60,369 nucleotides of DNA. Source: a virus. Positions 30,784 through 39,600 of the stretch are shown piece after piece. The notes beneath the pieces were generated by a model that searched no databases, had not been told where the DNA came from, and was given only the letters and a program-made list of their open reading frames with translations. The stretch spans positions 1-60,369 of the IMG/VR virus record IMGVR_UViG_3300013133_000005; one strand, given 5' to 3'. The translations under genes were made by a program, and so were the position numbers. Numbering within the stretch: position 1 is the first letter of the stretch; each line of letters begins with the position of its first letter.

Positions 30784-31603
30784 CGCCATCGTCGCTGTTG
30801 ATTGCCTGGATGACCCTGATTGACTTTTTGATTGCATCTTCCAGTGTCTCTTTGAGTGAGTCTGAGATTTGTTGATCCTTAATGTCTTTGACCATATCCC
30901 CGACCAAATACATGGGGTAATTGATATTAACCCCGATCTTCTGGCCAATCAGCATCAATGCGAAGAGTTCGATATTGTGTGTTCCGTACATTCCCTGCGC
31001 ATTGAGTTCGCCAATCAATTTGCCGGCTTCAATGGAATAGTACTCTTTTGCTTCGTCGAATGACAAAAAGGTTCCAACTTCGCGAAGGCTGTCGCACTTT
31101 TTGATGATGAATGACATTGCTTTTTCAAACTCATCAAGCTGCATCAACATCACCATATACTCTTGTGGCAGCATACTGCTTGGAGCACCCATTTTGATCA
31201 GGATGCGGGCGTCGTTTGTTACATGGTGGGAATCTGATCCAAGCGATACTCCGAGCAGCGACCTAAACATTGAGAATTCGGCATTGCTCAGGTATGCCCG
31301 CCCGACGATTTTGCATGTATACATATACAACAGACAGGTTACACGCAACAGGCCGTCCTTCTTCAGGCGGTCTTGAAGTGATTCCTGGCCAAACGTCTTT
31401 TCATCATCTCCAAGAATAAACCTTAGGGAGTTGGCGATAATGTTATCCACCCTATCTGACTTTGAGAACGATTTGATCTTGTTCAGACAATCAATGCTTT
31501 CACCCTGCGACTTCAGAAATGCGCGAGCATATCTGACAAGATCTTTCTCGATCGCCTTAATCGACGACTTGGTCCTAACCCTTTTTATTCTTTTTTTTAG
31601 CAT
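30776..31603 (-). CDS. Helical hypothetical protein (275 aa)
   Basis: Not recognised. Begins with a very basic segment (MLKKRIKRVRTK) and continues as an all-helical protein with an acidic end (NSDDGDE). GAGGGGACAG precedes the start. It overlaps the zinc protein gene upstream by 29 bases. The basic N-terminus suggests nucleic-acid contact, an inference. Confidence 0.7.
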   Translation of the reverse strand: MLKKRIKRVRTKSSIKAIEKDLVRYARAFLKSQGESIDCLNKIKSFSKSDRVDNIIANSLRFILGDDEKTFGQESLQDRLKKDGLLRVTCLLYMYTCKIVGRAYLSNAEFSMFRSLLGVSLGSDSHHVTNDARILIKMGAPSSMLPQEYMVMLMQLDEFEKAMSFIIKKCDSLREVGTFLSFDEAKEYYSIEAGKLIGELNAQGMYGTHNIELFALMLIGQKIGVNINYPMYLVGDMVKDIKDQQISDSLKETLEDAIKKSIRVIQAINSDDGDE

Positions 31604-31814
31604 TCTGTCCCCTCACCAGGAAATTGGCCATCTTGTTACAACACGATTGACAAACAGGCATTGGAAACCCGCCGGCGATGTGCACGACAAGGTGATTGGT
31701 TCCAGCCTTGATTGCCCGATGGCACCCGCAAGTTCTGCTTCTTACCGATGACTCAAAACGAAAATCCACCAGTCTGTATCCAGTGGCTCTGCGAATACTG
31801 AATTGATTAGGCAT
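31575..31814 (-). CDS. Small zinc-binding protein (79 aa)
   Basis: Cys-Gly-Cys-His (CGCH) and CQSCC motifs frame a central GGFPMPVC segment, consistent with one zinc site. The C-terminus is strongly basic (KKKNKKG). GGAGGGG precedes ATG. Function unknown. The gene lies directly below tRNA-Pro in the same transcription unit. Confidence 0.65.
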   Translation of the reverse strand: MPNQFSIRRATGYRLVDFRFESSVRSRTCGCHRAIKAGTNHLVVHIAGGFPMPVCQSCCNKMANFLVRGQNAKKKNKKG

Positions 31815-31829
31815 ACCCCTCCAGGCAAA

Positions 31830-31904
31830 TCGGGAAGACAGGATTTGAACCTGCGACTTCTTGGTCCCAAACCAAGCGCTCTAGCCAGACTGAGCTACTT
31901 CCCG
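31830..31904 (-). tRNA. tRNA-Pro (UGG)
   Basis: Full cloverleaf: acceptor CGGGAAG/CTTCCCG with discriminator A, D arm AGCTC/GAGC, anticodon stem CTTGG/CCAAG with loop TTTGGGA (anticodon TGG), T loop TTTGAAT. No encoded CCA. It lies in the minus-strand operon between small genes. Confidence 0.93.
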
Positions 31905-31910
31905 TTGTGG

Positions 31911-32207
31911 TTATCGGCTACTGAATCGTAGTGTGAATGACTGCAAGATCGTCCAGCGCTCTCGGGCGCCAAGCTTATTGAGCGCCGTCAGCAATTCATC
32001 TGAATAATCCATGACAACAGAGAAACAAAGAACCTCTTCGCCATCGAATTTCACCTTGGGAATCAAGATCATGCTTTTTGATACTGGAATCAAGTCTGTA
32101 ACAATTCCTACACGAAGAGAGTTGTCGTCCGGGTTTGCCTCAAAGGAATTGGATACAGATATGACTTTCTTCCCAATCCAGTGTTCTTTCAATTTGTCAG
32201 GTGACAT
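31911..32207 (-). CDS. Hypothetical protein (98 aa)
   Basis: Not recognised. Predominantly beta (KKVISVSNSFEA, RVGIVTDLIPV, MILIPKVKFDGEEVLCFSVV), like a small SH3/Tudor-like barrel. GGAGGAGCAC lies upstream and the start overlaps the membrane protein gene by 11 bases. Its position between two tRNA genes gives no functional hint. Confidence 0.65.
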   Translation of the reverse strand: MSPDKLKEHWIGKKVISVSNSFEANPDDNSLRVGIVTDLIPVSKSMILIPKVKFDGEEVLCFSVVMDYSDELLTALNKLGARERWTILQSFTLRFSSR

Positions 32208-32514
32208 GTTGGTTGTGCTCCTCCACCTGGTGTAAGATTTTCTTTATATTTCGCTTATGCCTGACATCTTCAGCGAAGCTGCTGATCGTAGACCTGATCA
32301 TAAAGCCTACAAACCATGCACCAAACCCTATGACCATGACGACGAACCCTGCAATGAGTCCATAAACAAAAACTGAAAAGGCCTTATCAATCCAGTGCGC
32401 CATGTTGGACATTGGGATTTTCCAAATCGCAAATCCAATCGATGACAGGATCACCAGGCCGAGGATGAGGTCAACAAGCGGCCCCTCCCATAGCGCAACG
32501 AAAAAACGTTTCAT
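32197..32514 (-). CDS. Membrane protein, two to three spans (105 aa)
   Basis: Hydrophobic segments at about 13-33 (LVDLILGLVILSSIGFAIW) and 46-72 (FSVFVYGLIAGFVVMVIGFGAWFVGF), then a basic cytoplasmic tail with coiled-coil character. CGGAGGATAG precedes ATG. The size fits a holin, but no endolysin is adjacent, so it is left as a membrane protein. Confidence 0.7.
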   Translation of the reverse strand: MKRFFVALWEGPLVDLILGLVILSSIGFAIWKIPMSNMAHWIDKAFSVFVYGLIAGFVVMVIGFGAWFVGFMIRSTISSFAEDVRHKRNIKKILHQVEEHNQHVT

Positions 32515-32532
32515 CTATCCTCCGGTAGAATT

Positions 32533-32604
32533 CTGGGGTGGATGGATTCGAACCACCAAATAGCAGGACCAAAACCTGCTGGCTTGCCATTTGCCGACAC
32601 CCCA
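32533..32604 (-). tRNA. tRNA-Gln (UUG)
   Basis: Acceptor TGGGGTG/CACCCCA with discriminator G, anticodon stem GCAGG/CCTGC with loop TTTTGGT (anticodon TTG), T arm TGGTGG-TTCGAAT-CCATCCA (five or so pairs). Starts with U as bacterial tRNA-Gln does. No encoded CCA. First feature of the minus-strand operon. Confidence 0.92.
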
Positions 32605-32644
32605 ATGGGCATATGTCAAGTATACACCATGCGAAAAAAAGAGA

Positions 32645-32674
32645 ATTATATACTCGTCCAGGCTGTGTCAGCAA
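32645..32674 (-). promoter_or_regulatory. Host sigma70-like promoter of the tRNA operon
   Basis: A perfect TATAAT (32645-32650) with TTGCTG 18 bases upstream on the minus strand, 40 bases before tRNA-Gln. Confidence 0.6.
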
Positions 32675-32713
32675 AAAACAGGAAGGTGGCACTGGCGCAA
32701 TGCGCGCCAGTGC
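32674..32713 (-). terminator. Terminator of the 218-residue gene
   Basis: GCACTGGCGC / GCGCCAGTGC 10-bp stem (32689-32713), followed on the minus strand after about nine bases by a T-run (GTTTTTTGC). The T-run is separated from the stem, so efficiency may be low. It overlaps the -35 region of the tRNA promoter. Nothing coding is seen in 32605-32788. Confidence 0.5.
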
Positions 32714-32788
32714 CTGCGGTCCACTTGTTGTTTTCACCACAAGTCGATCAGGATCATCATCGAGATCATAATGACCTCCCTTCCTGTG

Positions 32789-33445
32789 TCACTTCTGGTC
32801 GTCGGTCGGTTCCAGGGCGACACTCATTTCCTCGTCCGACAGCAGGCCGTCGTCGCCTTCGTCCTCTGAGGACGAGTCTACAGCTCTACCACCCATTGCA
32901 TCCACTGCCATGACGTACTGCTCGTACGCCATTGCAGTCAACGACTGCCCCATCTTGATAACGGTCTTGCACCCATTGATTGTGATCACCAGGGCGTCGT
33001 TGATGGGCGTGGACTTGAGTCTCCACACCTCATCCAGGTAGACCGGCCCACCACGGTCACGCTCGTAGCCCGAACCAAACGCCACGCGTTGAGGATGACC
33101 AGACAATACCTCGATCTTCCCTGACCCCGTCATTTTGGACGGGGTCGAAGTAAGAATGCGTACGAGAGCCTGGCCCTTCATCTCGTACTTTGGCTTGGCG
33201 AGCACCGGGAACTTGGGCCTCGTGGACGGCTCCTTGCGGGAGTCCACGATGAAAGGAAATGCCTCTAAGACCCGCATCCCCGTGATGACGGGGGGATGGT
33301 GGATTGAAAGCCTAAGGTGGTAGAATACCTTGTTCTCAGATCCCAGATACACAACTGGGATTTCAATCCCACGTTTGCGATCTTCGGCCATGGTGACATT
33401 CAGGCCTTCTTCCAATACACCATTGTGGTACGTGAAGCACTTCAT
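32789..33445 (-). CDS. Hypothetical protein with acidic tail (218 aa)
   Basis: The start at 33445 follows GGAGGGTGT; the frame is open further upstream but lacks a site and crosses a promoter. Beta-rich body (about 1-170) with KGQALVRILTSTP and a terminal Ser/Glu/Asp-rich tail (SSSEDEGDDGLLSDEE). No family recognised. It is transcribed away from the RNA polymerase gene from a class A promoter. Confidence 0.7.
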   Translation of the reverse strand: MKCFTYHNGVLEEGLNVTMAEDRKRGIEIPVVYLGSENKVFYHLRLSIHHPPVITGMRVLEAFPFIVDSRKEPSTRPKFPVLAKPKYEMKGQALVRILTSTPSKMTGSGKIEVLSGHPQRVAFGSGYERDRGGPVYLDEVWRLKSTPINDALVITINGCKTVIKMGQSLTAMAYEQYVMAVDAMGGRAVDSSSEDEGDDGLLSDEEMSVALEPTDDQK

Positions 33446-33508
33446 CTTACACCCTCCATTGGTTGGTTTTTTTACCCCCATCACCACATGATGACAGGGA
33501 ACAGCCAT

Positions 33509-33531
33509 CTCATATTTGTAATTCCATAAAA
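33509..33531 (-). promoter_or_regulatory. Class A phage promoter
   Basis: Minus strand reads TTTTATGGAATTACAAATAT then GAGATG, matching the TGNAATNACNA-N2-ATG core. About 65 bases upstream of the 218-residue gene. Confidence 0.55.
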
Positions 33532-33552
33532 CACATCGTGATAACAATAGTG

Positions 33553-33582
33553 TTGTGATGTCGCAATTTGGTATGGTATATT
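33553..33582 (+). promoter_or_regulatory. Promoter of the RNA polymerase gene
   Basis: TTGTGA (33553-33558) and TATATT (33577-33582) with an 18-base spacer. It can be read as a host sigma70 promoter or as a member of the TATATT class. The start codon lies 25-37 bases downstream. Confidence 0.6.
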
Positions 33583-33606
33583 CATGGTGTACTCTCCTCT
33601 ATCTTA

Positions 33607-36600
33607 ATGGATCGTAAGATGCCAACGACATCTGAGCAAAAGGTCCTTCAGAGAATCATTAATCTTTCCGCAGAACAGCGCAACAATATCTTCATGAAGG
33701 ATTCTGTAGTCGAAACGGCTAAACAGATCCTGGATGGTATTGAGAGCGAGGGCACAAAGCTTGTTGTGAGGGATGTGTTCGTCAAAGAAAGATTTGACAA
33801 CGCAGACATACAGTCACAGCAAGAGATACGGAACAAAGGGCAAACGTGGGGAGATGAACTTCGCGCCAATCTGGATGTGGTCGATTCTGTCACTGGCAAA
33901 AAGATCGACTCTGTTAATGGCATCAAGATTGCCACGATTCCCAAGATGACAGATCGTGGCACATACTTGATCAACGGCAATGAATTTGAGTTTACACGAC
34001 AGGCCAGGCTGAAGCCTGGTGTGTATACCAAGGTTCAGAATAACGGCGAGATCAGTTCGTTTTTCAATGTCGACAAGACGGTTGACTTCGAGCGCGGATT
34101 CAACAACAACTTCAAGATCAGCTTCAATCCTGAACGTCGCGCATTCTTCATGCAGTACGGAACCAAGAACATACCCCTGATCAATGCCATGAGAGCGCTT
34201 GGTGCCACCAAGGATGAAATGCAGAGGATGTGGGGCAAGGATGTGTATGAGGCAAACGCATCCGCATACGATAAGCATGAGAACCGAGATCAGAATAAGT
34301 TCTACCTTGCCGTGTTCGGTAAGAATCCTGATCCAAAAGCGACCCAGGAACAGATACAGCAAGAAATCAAACAGCGCCTGTTCGACACTGAACTTGATCC
34401 AGACGTAACTCAGATTACTCTCGGTAAGCGATACAGCAAGGTTGATAAGGGCGCCATTCTCGATGCGTCGAAGAAGGTTATCGATATCCATCGTGGCGAT
34501 GTCGAACCGGACGACCGAGAGGCGCTCATATTCAAATCATTCCATGATGCCGATGATCATGTCAGAGAGCGCCTGATCAAGAACGCTGATAAGATCCGCA
34601 GCAACATCAGGTTCAAGCTTGGCAAGACGCGCCAGATAAACAAGTCGATGAGCACACAGACATTCGACCCGTTTATCTCTGGAACGCTGACTACAAGCGT
34701 TCTTGCCAATCCACCGTCTCAAACAAATGTCATGTCCATCGTTGGAGACACGACAAAGATGACGGTCATGGGCGAGGGCGGCATCGGATCGGCCAACGCA
34801 GTCACCAATGATACGCGCCAGATATCCAACAGCGAGGCCGGGTTTATAGACCCGCTGCATACGCCGGAGGGTGGCAATATTGGTATTGCAGTTCATATTG
34901 GAATCAAGACTGTTAAAATGGGCAATGACCTGTACAGTCAATTCTACAATATGAGTGGCGAGAAGCAAATGCTTCGCCCGGTGGATACATATAACCAATA
35001 CGTGGCGTTTCCGGACCAGTATGATGTTTCTGGCGGCAACATGAAGGCTAAGTCTGGAACCATCAAAGCAGTCTACAGGGGGAAGCTTGTTGATGTTCCC
35101 AAATCGAAAATTGACCTTGTAATATCAAGCCCCATCAACATGTTTGACACATCGGCAAACATGATACCGTTCCTTGATTCAATTCAGGGAAACCGTGGGC
35201 TCACGGCGTCCAAAATGCAGGAGCAGGCTCTTCCACTGAAATTCCGCGAGAAGCCGCTATTTAAGATAGTCGATGAAAAAAGAAGGTCGCTCAGCGAATC
35301 GATAGCATCCAATTTCGGTCTTCCTAAGGCAACCGATGATGGCGTTGTCGAATCGGTTACTGATAGGGCCATTACGATCAGGATGAAGGACGGGGAAACT
35401 AAGAAATTCCCTCTCTACAAAGACTTCTCATTGAACGCTGAAAGCTTCATATCCAACATTCCAAGAGTATCTGTTGGCGACAGAGTTGTGAAGGGCCAGG
35501 TTCTTGCTGATAACAATTTCACACAAGATGGCCAGGTCACCGTTGGCGCCAATCTACGTGTTGCATATCTGCCATACAAGGGATACAACTACGAAGATTC
35601 TGCCATCATTTCAGAGAGCGCAGCCAAGAAGCTAACCTCTGAACACATGTATGATTTGAAAGCTCGCAAATCATCCAAGGGTGTTTTTTCTCGTGAGAAG
35701 TTCAGGGCATACTATCCAGAAGAGATGTCCGCCAAGGTTGCAGAAAAGCTTGATAAGGACGGCGTTATCAAGCCTGGGCAGCGGGTCGAGCGCGACGACA
35801 TTATCATAGCCCACCTTGAAAGGCGCACGCCGACCGCAGACGATATAGCGGTCGGGCGTCTCGACAAGCAGCTCAAGAGAGACATGACGAGCCATGCCGT
35901 CAAGTGGGACCATGATTCGGTTGGCGTTGTCACGAGCGTTCAGAAGCATGGCAACAACGTAGTCGTCAACGTGAAGTCAGAAGAACCACTCAAGGTCGCA
36001 GACAAGATATCTGGATTGCATGGCAATAAGCATATCATATCCAAGATTGTTCCAGACGATCAGATGCCATATAATCCAGAAACCGGTGAACGCATCGATT
36101 TGACGATGAGCCCAATCGGAGTGTCCAACCGTATCAATACATCTCAGCTTCTTGAAAATGCGGCCGGTAAGATAGCCGCCAAGACAGGAAAGCAATATGA
36201 AGTTCAGAACTTCAGAGATGTAGACAATACCAAACAGCTGCTTGAGGATCTGAAGGCCGCCGGACTGTCGGACAAAGATGTGCTCATTGATCCTGAAACC
36301 AACAAGCCATTCATCAACCCTGTCGCCAATGGTGTGTCTCATATCATGAAACTTGAGCACAGGATTGATCACAAGTTCTCTGCCAGATACCGTGAAGGCT
36401 ACGATTCAAATGAGCAGCCAGCGTCAGGCGGCCCAGAAGGAGCAAAGAATCTTGGCCGCATGGAGTTTGCCGCCCTGCTTGCCAGAGGCGCTGATGCCAA
36501 CTTGAAAGAGATGTTCAAGATTAAGGGTCAGCGCAATGACGAATACTGGCGCGCGATGGAGATGGGCCAAAGTCTTCCGCCACCGAAGAACGCATTCGTG

Positions 36601-39600
36601 TGGGACAAGATGCTTGCAATGATGGCCGGTTCTGGCATCAACGTCGAGCAGAAGGGCAAGACGTTTACCATGAAGCCGATGACCGACAAGGACATCGACT
36701 CTATTTCTACCGGGGAACTGTCAAAGCCAACAGAGACATATCGCAAGAAAGACCTTGCGCCGATCAATGGCGGCCTGTTCGATCCATCAAAGGCCGGCGG
36801 AATACACGGCGACAATTACACGCATTTCAAATTACCAGAAAAGATACTCAATCCAATTACAGAGGCTGCTGTAGCTTCAATGTTGGACATGCCTCAAACC
36901 AGGCTTGTTAATATCATTGATGGTAAGCAGTTTGTGGATAGGACAACCGGAAAGCTTGTTGATCCCGGAACCCCCAACTCATTCTCCGGCGGCCCGGCAG
37001 TAGAATTGCTATTGAGCAGAATCGATGTTGATGGTGACCTCAAATCGCTCAAGGATCTTGCCCAGACTACCAAGAATTCAACGGCGCTCAACAAGTACAA
37101 CAAGCGTATCAAATATCTCAGAGCACTCAAAGAGAATGGGCTACAGCCAACAGACTACATGATGAGCAAGGTTCTTGTTGTTCCATCGAAGTATCGACCC
37201 ATGTTTACCATGGGTACCGATGGAACCGTCATCATGTCAGATGTTAATGAGCTGTATCAACAGGCTGCGCATACTGCCGAATCAGTGTCTGAACTGAAAT
37301 CGTCTCTCAAAGAAGTTGTCAAGGATAAAGACGCTCAGGATCTCCATCTTGCCGAGGTTCGCGGGCAGATGTATCAGGACGTTAAGGCTGTGGCCGGCCT
37401 TCGCGAGCCCACCGCATTCCTTCACAGGGTAAAAGACAAAAAGGGATTCATCTCTCAGATTGATGGTGGCAAAAAGCAGAGCAAAGAAGGATTCTTCCAG
37501 GACAAGGTTTTTGAGCGCAGGCAGGACTTGGTTGGACGCTCAACAATCATTCTGAATCCAGAACTCGGCGGAGATGAAATGGGCATACCAAAGTCCATGG
37601 CCGAGAAGATATTCAGACCATTCATTATGAAGAAGATGGTCAGCTGGGGCTATTCTCCGCTTGAGGCTCAGAGGCACATCAAAGAGAAGACCTCAATATT
37701 CAACCGAGCCCTTGAGGTTGTATCGGATGAGCGCCTTGTTATCGCCAACCGTGCTCCTACGCTGCATCGATGGAACATGACGGCGTTCAAGCCGAAGTTG
37801 ACTGACGGAAAGTCAATCGAGGTTCCGTCTGTGGTGATAAATAGGAACTTCGGCGGCGATTTCGACGGCGATTGCACTTTGTCAAACGTCATAATTGCCA
37901 TAAATTTCAACGAGTTACAACGAGAAATTCAAAAAAATCAAAAAATACGCTTTGACAGTGATTTCTACATTGACTTAAGCAGTAATATTGACTATATTAC
38001 CTCCATACTCAAGCCTATGGAGGTAAGAATGCCAAGTGTTGAAAAGTTGCTTGTGGACCATGAGGTGGTGGTCCATATGCATATCAGCCAATTTCCAAGG
38101 ATTGAAGAAACCAAAAAGGTCAAAGATAACGGCAATGAGGAATATGATGTTCCTGATGGGGTCTCCATATTTACAATCGACAATGTGACCCACGAGTTTT
38201 CAAAGGTCCCCGTCAAGACGTTCAGCATTCACAAAAATCTGCCGAACTATACGATTGAAACGTCGAGTGGTGATTCGATGCTTTTGTCACACGACCAAAG
38301 TGCCGTCGCCATCAATAGAGCCACCTGGGAAATTGAGAGGGTTACACCAGAAGATCTACAAGACGGCAGGATGATTCCAAAGATTAAGAATACCAACATC
38401 GCCGAGACGATCTTTGAGGTTCCGTTGATAGATTATTCAACTTCAGAAGGTCCAAGCCATAATCCAACCAATCATTGTAAGAAATCAGTAAAGTTGAATA
38501 ATGATTTTGGATGGCTCATAGGAGCTATGGTTGGAGACGGATGGGTCTCAAATTCTATTGGCACACATCAACTATGTCTTGCGGCAATGGATGAAAACAT
38601 AGGCGCCAAATTCTGTCGCGTCGTCAACACGATGCTTGATAGAGACGCGACACCAACTATTATTGATAGGCCGCATGAATTTGAAGGGCGCAAATGTTTT
38701 AGCAGGAAGTATTCGATTACCACGACTGCGCTAACTAACAACTTTGTTCCATGGATAGGCAGGGGCGCCTACAACAAACACCTGCCACCTTTTTATATGT
38801 CAGCGCCTCGCGAGTTTAGGGAAGGTCTCCTTTCCGGCCTGCTTGATACCGATGGAGCAGTGTGCTGGCTCCAAAAGAAGAACGGTAGACAGTTTAACAT
38901 TCAGTACAGTTCTATGTCGGAAGTATTGATTGACGAAATTGTATCATTGTGTCGATCCCTTGGAATATCAGCCTCTATCTCTTTGGGCAATAAAAGACCG
39001 GGTGGAATTGAGCGTCGAGCGGTCTTGTCAACAAACACTGTGCATGGGAAAAAGCTATCATTGGTACACAGAGACAAGTCGAAAGCATTTGCCGAATTTT
39101 GTTCATCAGCACTAAAGGATAGTTCAATATCCGCTCGGCAAGATCTTGTTCCATTTAGTCCTGAAATATTGATGATAGCCAAAGAATTTGTTCATCATAT
39201 TGAAAACAAGGCCCTGTATAACAATATTAATGATTCTAAGAGATACCGTTGGCGCATTTCGCGTCAATCGGCCAAAAGGCTTATAGCGCTCGATTTGAAT
39301 CACAGGCTCCCACAAAGATGGGTTGACATTGTCAACAATGAAAATGTCACCTGGATATATGCCACCTCTGTTAGACTTAACCGACACGGCGTTGATATGT
39401 ACGATATCACCGCCCCTGGACCATACACGTTTATGCTGTCCAATGGAATTATCGTTCAGGACACTTTCCAAATCCATACTCCGATCAGCCCGAAAGCCCT
39501 CAAGGAAGCTGAGTCGATGAAGCCGTCTTCAAGTATGTTGAAGACGGGATACGATTCGGTTCTCAACGCTCCAGCGATGGATATGGTTGTAGGCAGCTGG

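Noticed and set aside
32197-32514. Holin
   Set aside because: Size and spans fit, but there is no endolysin or spanin beside it and the gene sits in a tRNA operon with an early-type promoter.
32542-32913. Plus-strand frames over the tRNA-Gln gene and beyond
   Set aside because: They are the complement of the tRNA and of the 218-residue gene and have no ribosome site.
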